Part shown: in pieces, positions 8,416 to 16,196 of the stretch
Layout of the letters: each line of letters opens with the position of its first letter
Numbering within the stretch: the stretch's first letter is position 1
Made by a program: the position numbers and the translations under genes
Notes under the pieces: model-generated
Database searches by the model: none
Told to the model about the DNA's origin: nothing
What the model saw: only the letters and a program-made list of their open reading frames with translations
NCBI RefSeq assembly: GCF_900094795.1
Contig: NZ_FMBC01000052.1
Span: 1-32,112 of the forward strand
Source of the DNA: Kosakonia oryziphila
GTDB taxonomy: Bacteria; Pseudomonadota; Gammaproteobacteria; Enterobacterales; Enterobacteriaceae
Reading direction: 5' to 3'
DNA length: 32,112 nucleotides

Positions 8416-9000
8416 TTATAGCACTAATGCCAGTCCCCCCCCCCCCGAGATATTGCTGGTTACCCCCGAGGTAATGTTAAGGGCACTGCCATAGCTGTCA
8501 GCGCTGACCCCAACAGTGCCACCAGAGAGTGTACCGTCAATATTGAGAATGCTGGTGCCTGTACCGTTATTTTTTGCTACAACAGAAGACCCAGTCATCG
8601 TTGCAGTGATGGTGCTGCCTGCTGCCTGGGTGAAGAAGAGATCCCCACTGCTGGCGGTAATGCTAAGCGCATCAGCGTTGCTCACCGTACTCTGGAAGGT
8701 CGTATCGGCCGTCACATTCAGTGTCGGGGCGGTCAGCGTCTGGTTTACGGTAGTGACACCGGAACAGATGTAGGTTCCACCTGCCCCTGAACATGATGCC
8801 CAGACGGGCCCGGCGGTGAACAATCCCCCCATCGTCAGTAAGGCCGTAAAAAGCCTGAACAACTGCCGCGGTAAGCCTGGTACGCCCCTCGCCCCCGTGT
8901 GCGTTAACGGACCGGTTTTGCCGTGTGAGCGGGAAATCTCGCTGACTGCCACCCAAATGCCGAGAGAGGCATTGTATTTGGTTCTATAGATTTTGTTCAT
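8416..9000 (-). CDS. Autotransporter adhesin, N-terminal part with extended signal peptide
   Basis: ATG 9000 opens with MNKIYRTKYNASLGIWVAVSE, the extended signal peptide region (ESPR) of large type V autotransporters. A basic stretch and a classical hydrophobic core ending GPVWA, with cleavage near residue 69, follow. About 115 residues of beta-helix passenger come next. At residues 185-189 the frame enters a run of G, reads SGGGG, continues LALVL and stops. One G more (13), or two fewer (10), would instead read SGGGGTGISAINESG and join the 5372-8350 frame. As sequenced the product would be a secreted 194-residue stub, so the gene is OFF. A 48-codon ORF lies 75 bp upstream. Confidence 0.88.
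   Translation of the reverse strand: MNKIYRTKYNASLGIWVAVSEISRSHGKTGPLTHTGARGVPGLPRQLFRLFTALLTMGGLFTAGPVWASCSGAGGTYICSGVTTVNQTLTAPTLNVTADTTFQSTVSNADALSITASSGDLFFTQAAGSTITATMTGSSVVAKNNGTGTSILNIDGTLSGGTVGVSADSYGSALNITSGVTSNISGGGGLALVL
8435..8446 (-). repeat. Poly-C/G tract of 12 at the autotransporter frame break
   Basis: Twelve consecutive C on the plus strand (G in the coding strand) lie exactly where the autotransporter frame shifts. Reading through the tract shows that both flanking frames stay open up to it and that 13 or 10 G gives a continuous protein. Long G tracts inside coding sequence are classic sites of slipped-strand mispairing (phase variation). A homopolymer sequencing error would look the same. 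Confidence 0.85.
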
Positions 9001-9075
9001 ATTAGACTCTCTTATATGCTATTCGCCTATAAAATGGGTGATGCACTGTTCCTGTAATGCGCTTCTGACGGTTAC

Positions 9076-9222
9076 TTACGTAGATAACGGTCCGTAATTC
9101 TGTAGATCAGTAACCAGGGTATTATTGGACAAGCCATGAATTACGGGCGGGGAAGACCGATCAGCGGGGATCGGCGAACTTAATTCATGATGGGAAGTAG
9201 TGAGTGATGTGTTATTAAACAT
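9076..9222 (-). CDS. Hypothetical 48-residue protein upstream of the autotransporter
   Basis: The ATG at 9222 is preceded by AAGGAG with 8-base spacing, an almost ideal ribosome-binding site. The frame runs 48 codons to a TAA: MFNNTSLTTSHHELSSPIPA and on to the C-terminal DLQNYGPLST. It is rich in Ser, Thr, Asn and Pro, with no membrane segment or cysteine, and I do not recognise it. A longer frame from 9327 exists, but its extra part is hydrophobic, AT-rich and lacks such a site. It ends 75 bp before the autotransporter ATG on the same strand, so it may be co-transcribed as a leader or regulator. Confidence 0.5.
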   Translation of the reverse strand: MFNNTSLTTSHHELSSPIPADRSSPPVIHGLSNNTLVTDLQNYGPLST

Positions 9223-9380
9223 GTTGATGACTCCTTGATTATCGTCCCCAGAAACCAGGCCACAATTAAAATATTTCAAGAGCCAAACAATGAACCACGC
9301 AATAAAATGCAACAAAAAAACACACAACCTTTACATGTTTAAGATATACATTTAACTTAGGTTTAATATTAAGCGCATCA
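9223..9380. other. AT-rich intergenic region upstream of the 48-codon ORF
   Basis: The stretch is strongly AT-rich with several A and T runs (for example around 9310-9317 and 9340-9375). That fits a promoter and perhaps H-NS-type silencing of the accessory block. I could not pick a convincing -35/-10 pair. Confidence 0.3.
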
Positions 9381-9384
9381 CAAA

Positions 9385-9625
9385 TAACCACTAAAAATAT
9401 GTGGCTTCTTTAGACCTCGAATATGAACCACGTGGCTGCCTGGAATATGGAACCGGTAACTCATGATGAGAACTCCAACAATCCCACTGAGTGTGATGGT
9501 GGAGAGCCTAAGCGGTAGTGACCTGCGGCATGCCCACAAGGTGATGTAACCCGCTGACAACGGGGATTGAGGCCAGATCACTAAGCCAAGATGATCCTCA
9601 AGATTGAGTGCTGAAAGGCTGGCAT
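9385..9625 (+). other. Structured noncoding stretch, possible IS110-family remnant
   Basis: No convincing gene is present. The plus strand has many short complementary blocks: GTGG...CCCAC near 9490-9540, CCCGCTGACAACGGGG near 9550-9567 and CATGCC...GGCATT. Segments such as GAGAACTCCAACAATCCCAC, CCCGCTGACAACGGGG and GATGATCCTCAAG resemble, from memory, the noncoding ends of IS110-family elements, which encode a structured guide RNA. No IS110 transposase reading frame is present, so this would be debris. The link is a recollection and needs a search. Confidence 0.25.
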
Positions 9626-9852
9626 TATGGGAAGCGCGCGTGCCTTACCCGGAATTAATATCCGGGCATGCCACTGCCCCTGTTTATAAAACCGGACGGC
9701 AAGCATTTGGAAGATGCTGTGATGCGCTGGTGGCGTATGAAATACGATTTCTGGCAGGTAGAAAAAATAAGGCTGCTAAGTTACTCTTCCGTGGCATTTT
9801 AAATGCCCGGAATAGTTTTGCTAAATATCAGGCATCCATCACTGGCAGGTAA
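9604..9852 (+). CDS. Unrecognised 82-codon ORF, doubtful
   Basis: An open frame starts at a TTG and reads LSAERLALWEARVPYPEL to KYQASITGR. No known family, signal peptide or ribosome-binding site is apparent. It ends just before the terminator shared with mqo. It could be a remnant of a mobile element associated with the structured stretch before it, or chance. Confidence 0.2.
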   Translation: MSAERLALWEARVPYPELISGHATAPVYKTGRQAFGRCCDALVAYEIRFLAGRKNKAAKLLFRGILNARNSFAKYQASITGR

Positions 9853-9854
9853 AT

Positions 9855-9889
9855 AAAACCGCAACGCATCCGTTACGGTTTTATTTTTT
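9855..9889. terminator. Bidirectional terminator downstream of mqo
   Basis: AAAACCG (9855-9861) pairs with CGGTTTT (9876-9882), and an inner AACG/CGTT stem extends it. T runs lie at both sides (plus strand 9879-9889; minus strand opposite 9851-9858). It is 13 bp from the mqo stop codon. Confidence 0.75.
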
Positions 9890-9901
9890 CGGGAAAGGCA
9901 A

Positions 9902-11557
9902 TTACAGCGCAATATCCGCAACTGTCTCGCCGTCGTTGTGCGGCTGGGTCGTTGGCCTCTGCACCGGTGGCGTGGCATCGGCCACCATAGACTCGTCGCA
10001 TTTCAACCCAAGGATCTCGCTGGTGTAGCGCAACTCGGCATCGGCAGCTTCAATATTGCCGTTAAGTTGCGTACCAAAAGAGGGAATGATCTCTTTTAGC
10101 TTCGCCTGCCAGGCTGCGGAAGCAAAGCGTTCAGTAAACACTTTTTCCATCAGCCCAAGCATAATCGGCGCCGCGGTAGACGCCCCCGGCGAGGCGCCCA
10201 GAAGCGCAGCAATGGTACCTTCTTTATCACTCACCACTTCGGTGCCGAGGCGCAGTACACCGCCCTTCCCGGCTTCACGTTTGATGATCTGTACGCGCTG
10301 GCCCGCCTGCCACAGACGCCAGTCCTCTTTCATCGCCAGCGGGTAATATTCCCGCAACGCATCAAAGCGGTCATCTTCGTTTTGCAGTACCTGGCTGACC
10401 AGATATTTTACCAAGTTAAAGTTGGTCATCCCCACCGTCAACATCGGCAGAATATTGGATGAGTTGGTAGATCGCAGCAGATCCCACAGCGAGCCGTTCT
10501 TCAGGAAACGTGTCGAGAAGGTCGCGAACGGTCCGAACAACAGCACACGTTTACCATCAATAATGCGGGTATCAATATGTGGAACCGACATCGGCGGTGC
10601 GCCAACGGTCGCCTGACCATAGACTTTTGCCAGATGGTGGTTGACCACATCCGGGTTCTCCGCCACAAGGAACTGGCCGCCAACAGGGAAACCGGCATAG
10701 TCTGCCGCTTCTGGAATACCGGATTCTTGCAGCAATTTCAGCGCCGCGCCACCTGCGCCAATAAAGATAAATTTCGCTTTTACCACGCGCTCGCCGCCGC
10801 CTTTCAGGTTACTGAGCGTCACGCTCCAACTGTTATCGGCATTGCGTTTTAGGCTGCGAACTTCCGTGCTCAACTGCAAAGAGAAGTTCTCTTTTTTCTG
10901 TAATGAACCAATCATCTGACGCGTCAGCTCACCGAAGTTAACGTCGGTACCAATCTCGGTGCGGGTAGCAGCGATTTTTTGCTTCGCATCACGCCCTTCC
11001 ATCACCAGCGGCGCCCACTGTTTGATCTGCTCGGGATCTTCGGAATAGCGCATACCACGGAACAGCGAACACTGCTGCAATGCTTTGTAACGAGCACGCA
11101 GGAAGTTCACATTGTCATCGCCCCAGACGAGGCTCATATGCGGTACGGTGTTGATAAATGAGCGCGGTTCGCGCAGCACACCAGTTTTGACCTGATGGGC
11201 CCAGAACTGGCGAGAAATACGGAACGCTTCGTTGATTTCAATTGCTTTTTTTATGCTGACAGTGCCATCGGCCGCGCGTGGCGTGTAGTTCAGCTCCATT
11301 AAAGCAGCATGGCCCGTACCGGCGTTGTTCCAGCCGTTCGAGCTCTCTTCCGCCAAGGCATCCAGCCGTTCCACCATCGTAATCGACCAGTCGGGTTCGA
11401 GATCCTGAAGCCAGGTACCCAATGTGGCACTCATGATCCCACCACCGATTAAAAGCACATCTGTTTCCTGCTCTTTCGATGCGGACACTTTTGCTGCCTT
11501 TGAGACAGCATTTAGCCCGACAGCCATCGAAAACAGCCTGGCAGTCATTTTTTTCAT
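9902..11557 (-). CDS. mqo: Malate:quinone oxidoreductase
   Basis: The 551-residue protein is close to E. coli Mqo (548) along its length. Mqo is a peripheral inner-membrane flavoenzyme that oxidises malate to oxaloacetate and passes electrons to quinone, bypassing NAD-dependent malate dehydrogenase. A short hydrophobic N terminus is followed by the FAD-binding motif [14 protein letters not shown] at about residues 34-47, then [20 protein letters not shown] and [13 protein letters not shown]. The start [17 protein letters not shown] matches E. coli, with TAAGG upstream. It is monocistronic, with a terminator at 9855-9889. The upstream region 11558-11771 is AT-rich and should hold its promoter, which I could not assign. 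Confidence 0.96.
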   Translation of the reverse strand: MKKMTARLFSMAVGLNAVSKAAKVSASKEQETDVLLIGGGIMSATLGTWLQDLEPDWSITMVERLDALAEESSNGWNNAGTGHAALMELNYTPRAADGTVSIKKAIEINEAFRISRQFWAHQVKTGVLREPRSFINTVPHMSLVWGDDNVNFLRARYKALQQCSLFRGMRYSEDPEQIKQWAPLVMEGRDAKQKIAATRTEIGTDVNFGELTRQMIGSLQKKENFSLQLSTEVRSLKRNADNSWSVTLSNLKGGGERVVKAKFIFIGAGGAALKLLQESGIPEAADYAGFPVGGQFLVAENPDVVNHHLAKVYGQATVGAPPMSVPHIDTRIIDGKRVLLFGPFATFSTRFLKNGSLWDLLRSTNSSNILPMLTVGMTNFNLVKYLVSQVLQNEDDRFDALREYYPLAMKEDWRLWQAGQRVQIIKREAGKGGVLRLGTEVVSDKEGTIAALLGASPGASTAAPIMLGLMEKVFTERFASAAWQAKLKEIIPSFGTQLNGNIEAADAELRYTSEILGLKCDESMVADATPPVQRPTTQPHNDGETVADIAL

Positions 11558-11771
11558 GGTATTAATGCCTTACTTTTAGTGCTGTTTTATTCGCATTTAT
11601 TGAGGGTAAAGTAGTTAACCCTCCTAACGTAGCACTTAAGAAGTGAGATTTAAATAATGTTTAAACATTAAATATTCATTGTATAAATGTTGCTAATAAG
11701 TTGATTTTCCAGATTAGATTTAACACTTATTGTTGACCCACAGCGGTTAAAATCTGCTATTATTTTGCGCT

Positions 11772-12140
11772 TTGCCAAATGCACTGATGCCGGAAGTAGC
11801 CTCTTTCCCGGTGATTGCAGGTGTCGACCCAAAAGTGAGCCTGGTTACCTTTGGTAATGCTATGCCTGAGCCGATCTTTTTTGGGGAATGCCCTGTGATG
11901 GTAACGGCGGCAGCGAGGTCAGTCTCTCTGGTTATCGATCACAAGGTTAATCAACACAATCTGGAATATATATTCCGGCAGTTTTACTGGCGGGATGATT
12001 CAAATTCTCTTCAGCCTGACGGATACGGCGCGACTGATGCGCTTATTCCTCATGCGATGATGCTGACGCTTACGCCGCCGAAGTGGCATAAGGCAGCAAA
12101 CGTTACAGCAAAAACAGCGTCGCCAGCCCAAGGAAAATAA
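11772..12140 (+). CDS. Unrecognised ORF between mqo and mgtE, doubtful
   Basis: A 122-codon frame opens at a TTG (alternative ATG 11787) and reads MPEVASFPVIAGVDPKVSLV through HNLEYIFRQFYWRDD. It looks protein-like, but I recognise no family. A TTGACC and TATTAT pair near 11733-11763 (19-bp spacing) could be a weak promoter for it. Its last 38 bp overlap the 3' end of mgtE on the other strand, so at least that part may be incidental. It could be a fragment of a lost gene. No convincing ribosome-binding site is seen. Confidence 0.25.
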   Translation: MPNALMPEVASFPVIAGVDPKVSLVTFGNAMPEPIFFGECPVMVTAAARSVSLVIDHKVNQHNLEYIFRQFYWRDDSNSLQPDGYGATDALIPHAMMLTLTPPKWHKAANVTAKTASPAQGK

Positions 12141-13539
12141 AGAAACCGCCAGTATCCGTGATCGCGGTAATCATCACGCTGGAGCCAACCGCCGGGTCGC
12201 GCCCCAGCCGGGTCATGATCATCGGGATCAATACTCCCATTAACGCCGCCATCAGCAAGTTCAGCACCATCGCCAGCGTCATAACACCGCCCAGCGCCGC
12301 ATCGTCGTACAACCACCATGTGATGCAGCCCATAATGCCGCCCCACACCAGACCGTTAATCAACGCGACGCCAAGTTCACGCATAATCAGGAAAGCAAGG
12401 TTGCCCGGCTGAATGTTTTGTAGCGCCAGCGCGCGCACAATCATGGTAATCGTTTGGTTGCCGGTATTACCGCCAATCCCGGCGACAATCGGCATCAACG
12501 ACGCCAGCGCCACCAGTTGCGAAATGGTGTGTTCAAAACCGTCGATCACGCGCGAGGCGATAAACGCCGTACATAAATTGATAGCCAGCCACGCCCAGCG
12601 GGTTTTTACCGCTTTACTTACCGGAGCAAACACGTCTTCTTCAGCGCTCAAACCGCCCATCTTGCGCAAATCGTTGTCAGTCTCTTCATAGACCACATTG
12701 ACGATCTCATCGATGGTCAGACGGCCTATCAACATTCCGTTATCATCGACCACTGCCGCGCTAAGCAGGTTGTCACGCTCGAAGGTTCGCGCCACTTTTT
12801 CCGCGTCCTCTTCCGGAGAAAAGGCCACCGGATCCGCATCCATTACTTCGCTGACCCGCCTCCCGGCGGCATTGAGCAAAATGGTTTGCAACGCCAGTTC
12901 ACCCATCAGCCGGTTATCGCGGCCGATAACAAACAGTTTGTCGGTGTTGTCTGGCATTTTGCCGAGCCGTCGCAGATAGCGCTGAACCGCCGCCAGCGTC
13001 ACTTCAGAGCGCACGGTGATCACCTCGAACTCCATGATCGCGCCGACGCAGTTTTTGCCGTAGCGCATCACTTCCCGCATGCGGTTACGCTCTGCACGCG
13101 GTAACGTCGCCATTAAACGTCCGGTCAGGTTACGCGGCAGATGCTGCACCAGCCAGATTTGATCGTCGATATCCAGCGTTTGCAGCGCATCGAGCAGTGC
13201 GCGGTCGCTCATCTCATCAATCAGGTCATCCCAGACATTTTCCGAGGCTTCAAGCAGTACTTTACCGCGTTTATCATCGCTCACCAGACGCCATAATGCG
13301 TGGCGCTCATCCACTGGCAAGGCCTCCAGCGTATCGGCGAGATCCGGTGGCGGCAAATGGGAGACCAGCGCGTTAACCTCCGCCAAATCCTGCTCCAGCG
13401 CGGCGCTGTCAACCTGCTCAGCGAGGGTGAGTTGTCCGAGCAGCGAGGCGGTAAGCGGTTTATGGGTGATCAGCAACCAAATCAGGCGCGCACGCTCCTC
13501 TTCGCGCAGTTTGACGCTGTTTTTTTTGCTTAATGACAT
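12103..13539 (-). CDS. mgtE: MgtE-family magnesium transporter
   Basis: The 478 residues show the MgtE plan. A cytoplasmic helical N domain (about 20-140) is followed by a CBS-domain pair (about 145-265, VMDADPVAFSPEEDAEKVA and GMLIGRLTIDEIVNVV). A C-terminal block of five membrane helices starts at about 300. Signature motifs are PIVAGIGGNTGNQTITMIVRALALQ and, near the end, MITAITDTGGFFIFLG, which carries the conserved Asp of the pore. It should be a Mg2+-gated Mg2+ channel of the inner membrane. E. coli K-12 has no mgtE, so this is a lineage-specific gene between mqo and the yojI remnant. A GGGAACGG site precedes the ATG. I see no M-box-like leader. Confidence 0.93.
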   Translation of the reverse strand: MSLSKKNSVKLREEERARLIWLLITHKPLTASLLGQLTLAEQVDSAALEQDLAEVNALVSHLPPPDLADTLEALPVDERHALWRLVSDDKRGKVLLEASENVWDDLIDEMSDRALLDALQTLDIDDQIWLVQHLPRNLTGRLMATLPRAERNRMREVMRYGKNCVGAIMEFEVITVRSEVTLAAVQRYLRRLGKMPDNTDKLFVIGRDNRLMGELALQTILLNAAGRRVSEVMDADPVAFSPEEDAEKVARTFERDNLLSAAVVDDNGMLIGRLTIDEIVNVVYEETDNDLRKMGGLSAEEDVFAPVSKAVKTRWAWLAINLCTAFIASRVIDGFEHTISQLVALASLMPIVAGIGGNTGNQTITMIVRALALQNIQPGNLAFLIMRELGVALINGLVWGGIMGCITWWLYDDAALGGVMTLAMVLNLLMAALMGVLIPMIMTRLGRDPAVGSSVMITAITDTGGFFIFLGLATLFLL

Positions 13540-13652
13540 TAGCCGTTCCCTGAATGCAAAGCGCCCTGAAACCGGGGCCGAATAGACTTAAGCATAGCGG
13601 CAGCTTTTGTAAAAAATAATAAGCGCTGGGGCGTTTGGCGAAAAAAGGAGCG

Positions 13653-13680
13653 AATGTCCCCTCGATCGAAGGGGACGCAT
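13653..13680 (-). terminator. Hairpin after the yojI remnant
   Basis: GTCCCCT and AGGGGAC (about 13656-13676) form a strong stem around TCGATCG, extended by ATT/AAT pairs. It lies directly after the stop codon of the yojI C-terminal fragment. On the minus strand a T run comes only about 10 bases later, so termination may be weak. Confidence 0.45.
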
Positions 13681-13683
13681 TGC

Positions 13684-14335
13684 TCAGGCAGTGCGGGAGA
13701 CTGCGTCACGGGAAGCTTGCGCACGCTCGTCACCGACCAGCTCAGTCAACAGACCATTGCGCATCTCCAGTAGACGTTCGGCGTGAGTAAAGTAGTGATC
13801 GTCGTGGCTGATAGCAAAAATGGTTTTCCCCATCTGTTGCATCAGCGGCAACAACACCTGGTAGAAGTCGCGGCGGAAATGGGGATCCTGATCGGCAGCC
13901 CATTCGTCAAGCAGCAGAATATCGCGTTCTTCTGCCAGTGCCAGCAACAACGCCACGCGCTTTTTCTGCCCTTTTGAGGGCTTCAGATTAAGGAGCTTGC
14001 CGTTGTTCAGTTCGCCATCTTCAACTGATCCAGCCACTAATGCGCTCCACCGGCGTATCGAGGATCCGTTTGATAAATTCACTCCGCAGGCGGTAAACGA
14101 AATGATGGCCGAGCGTGGTCAGAGCCAGTTGCGAGCCGAGTGTCACCGCCATTAACAGCAGCAGCAAGCCGAGAAATTCCGGCAGCACAGTCAATGACAT
14201 ATCGACGGTTTCGATCAGACGCTGGTTAATAAAAGCGATCAGCCCGATGCCCAATGCGGCGCTGGCAAGGGTGAGCGCCAGTACCGCCACGAATGGCCAG
14301 CGATACTGCCGCCAGACAAGGAGAAGGAGTTCCAT
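13684..14335 (-). pseudogene. yojI: yojI, ABC exporter gene with a large internal deletion
   Basis: Two pieces of one gene remain. The first (14335 to about 14039) encodes residues 1-99 of YojI ([15 protein letters not shown] to [12 protein letters not shown]), with the first two membrane helices. The second (about 14020 to 13684) encodes roughly the last 110 residues, with a signature-like SKGQKKR, the Walker B segment [13 protein letters not shown] and the H-loop FAISHDD. About 335 residues (1 kb) between them are missing, including the remaining helices and the P loop, and the frame changes at the join, so no transporter can be made. E. coli YojI (547 aa) exports microcin J25 with TolC. 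It follows alkB on the same strand. Confidence 0.9.
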
Positions 14336-14409
14336 AACAACGGCCCGGTCAACAAAAACAGCCAGCAGTTTAAACGGCCACTACTGTACATCGAGAATAA
14401 TTCTTATTT

Positions 14410-15060
14410 TTATTCGCTGTTGCCTGCCTGGCGGAATGTCAGGTTGTAACGACACTCGCCAGTCACGGGATGATAGCCCGCTTTCAACGGTGCTATGCCA
14501 TGATAAAAGAGCCGTGATTCACCGCCCCACACAACAATATCGCCGTGTTCCAGCATCAATCGTTGCAGTGGATCGTTACGCTTCAGCCCACCAAACTGGA
14601 AAGTAGCTGGTAAGCCCAGCGAGACAGAGACAATCGGCGCGTGTAAATCAGGTTCGTCCTTATCCTGATGCAGCGATAACTTCGCCCCAGGCGCGTAACG
14701 GTTGATCAAGCAGGCATCCGGGCGAAACTCGGGGTAACCCGCCGCAACACTGGCTTTATGACATAACGCCGTGAACGCAGTCGGCATTTCCGGCCACGGC
14801 TGAGTCGTTTGCGGATCGACAGGCGCGTAGAGATAACCATACTGATTAGTTGTCCAGCCTAGCCTGCCGCAATTGGTCATCGCCACGGACATGGTATACC
14901 CGCCCGGCGTGACCATATGGCGCAGCGGCGACTGGCTGACCACCAGGGCAATGCCACGCATCAGCGCTTCCACATGCGGCAACGCAAAACGGCGGAGCAC
15001 CACCGCGCCGGGAGCCAGTGACTCCTGCCAGGGCTCTTCATCAGCAAACAGATCGAGCAT
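14410..15060 (-). CDS. alkB: Alpha-ketoglutarate-dependent DNA dioxygenase AlkB
   Basis: The 216 residues equal E. coli AlkB in length. The enzyme oxidatively removes methyl groups from 1-methyladenine and 3-methylcytosine in DNA and RNA, using Fe(II), 2-oxoglutarate and O2. The iron triad is visible as LSLHQDKDEP (H131, D133) and LFYHGIAPLK (H187). RYNLTFRQ near the end provides the arginines that bind 2-oxoglutarate. The start codon overlaps the ada stop by one base (TAATG on the minus strand), so translation is coupled and expression follows ada. Confidence 0.97.
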   Translation of the reverse strand: MLDLFADEEPWQESLAPGAVVLRRFALPHVEALMRGIALVVSQSPLRHMVTPGGYTMSVAMTNCGRLGWTTNQYGYLYAPVDPQTTQPWPEMPTAFTALCHKASVAAGYPEFRPDACLINRYAPGAKLSLHQDKDEPDLHAPIVSVSLGLPATFQFGGLKRNDPLQRLMLEHGDIVVWGGESRLFYHGIAPLKAGYHPVTGECRYNLTFRQAGNSE

Positions 15061-16118
15061 TAACTCTCCTCTTTTTTCGCTTCTCGTTGCAGCAGTTGCG
15101 CTTTACGCGCGATTCCCCAGCGATAACCTGAGAGTGCGCCATCGCCGCGAACCACTCGATGGCAAGGAATAATAATCGCCAGTTTGTTCGCTGCGCAGGC
15201 GCTGGCCACCGCCCTCACCGCACCCGGATTGCCCATTTGCTGAGCAAGACGCTGATAGCTGATCGTTGCGCCAGCGGGGATCTCGCGCAGCGCCTGCCAT
15301 ACCTGAAGCTGAAAAGCCGTACCGCGCAAATCCAGCGGCAATGTGAATGGCGCATCCGCCCGATCAAGGCGGCGGATCACCTGCGCGACGCGTGCAAGCA
15401 TCGTCTCATCACCCTGCACGTTTCGGGCATGAGGAAAAATGGTATTCAGTTCTGCCAACAGTTGTTCATCGCTGTCAGCCAGTAAAATGGCGCAGATGCC
15501 CCGTTCGCTCTCTGCCACCAGGCAGCGCCCCAGCGAACAGTCACTCAGAGCGTAACGAATATCAGCATCGTCACCACCACGGCGAAACTGGCGCGCCGTC
15601 ATTCCCAGCGCGGCATCCGCCTGGCGATAGTAGCTGCTACTGTCGGGGAACCCCGCCGCCAGCACGGCATCGGTCACCGTGTCGCTCTTTGCCAGCGTGT
15701 TGCGCAGACGCTGGGCGCGGAAGGCTTGTTGCCAGGCTTTCGGTGTCATCCCGGTCACGGATTTGAACAGACGATGAAAATGATACGGGCTGATGCCTAC
15801 ACTGGCCGCCAGTTGATCGAGGGTGACAGGCGTATCCTGCTCCAGCAATCGACAAGCGGTAGCCACTTTATCCAGCCGCTGCTGTTGCGGATGCGCTTTG
15901 TCGGGCTGGCAACGTTTGCATGGGCGAAAACCCGCAGCAACAGCACTATTGGCATCCGGGAAGAAACGCACATTCTGGCGCAGGGCGTGGCGCGCGCGAC
16001 AGGACGGGCGGCAGAAGATGCCGGTAGTCAGCACTGCAAAAACAAACTGACCATCAGCCTGCGGGTTGCGCGCCAGCACCGCCTGCCAGCGCTGTTCATC
16101 AAGTAAAGTCTCGTTCAT
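15060..16118 (-). CDS. ada: Ada: bifunctional methyltransferase and transcriptional activator of the adaptive response
   Basis: I chose ATG 16118 (AAGGAGCC upstream), giving 352 residues beginning MNETLLDEQRWQAVL, parallel to E. coli Ada (354). The N-terminal zinc domain has four cysteines (GIFCRPSCRARH, FRPCKRCQP); Cys36 accepts methyl from phosphotriesters and turns Ada into an activator. An AraC-type helix-turn-helix follows (about 90-185). The C-terminal domain has the O6-methylguanine acceptor IIIPCHRVVRGDG (Cys319). A frame extension to 16181 lacks conservation. It heads the ada-alkB operon. Confidence 0.97.
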   Translation of the reverse strand: MNETLLDEQRWQAVLARNPQADGQFVFAVLTTGIFCRPSCRARHALRQNVRFFPDANSAVAAGFRPCKRCQPDKAHPQQQRLDKVATACRLLEQDTPVTLDQLAASVGISPYHFHRLFKSVTGMTPKAWQQAFRAQRLRNTLAKSDTVTDAVLAAGFPDSSSYYRQADAALGMTARQFRRGGDDADIRYALSDCSLGRCLVAESERGICAILLADSDEQLLAELNTIFPHARNVQGDETMLARVAQVIRRLDRADAPFTLPLDLRGTAFQLQVWQALREIPAGATISYQRLAQQMGNPGAVRAVASACAANKLAIIIPCHRVVRGDGALSGYRWGIARKAQLLQREAKKEES

Positions 16119-16183
16119 GTCAGGCTCCTTATTTAAGCTTAGCCCCACTGTGCACACTCGCGCAGAACTCGACACCCGCAATC

Positions 16184-16196
16184 TTGCGTTTTAATT
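16184..16196 (-). promoter_or_regulatory. Ada operator upstream of ada
   Basis: On the minus strand the sequence AAT-N6-GCAA (within AATTAAAACGCAAGATTG) matches the A-box/B-box arrangement bound by methylated Ada and resembles E. coli AAAGCGCAAGATTG. It lies 66 bp upstream of the ada ATG and covers the last codon region of apbE, whose stop is 16191-16193. Confidence 0.72.

Noticed and set aside
9378..9581. A 67-codon minus-strand frame in the structured stretch
   Set aside because: No ribosome-binding site or family; the region is better explained as structured noncoding or IS debris.
3905..9889. A classical integrase-driven island at proL
   Set aside because: I found no integrase and no repeat of the tRNA 3' end downstream, so site-specific integration is not supported.
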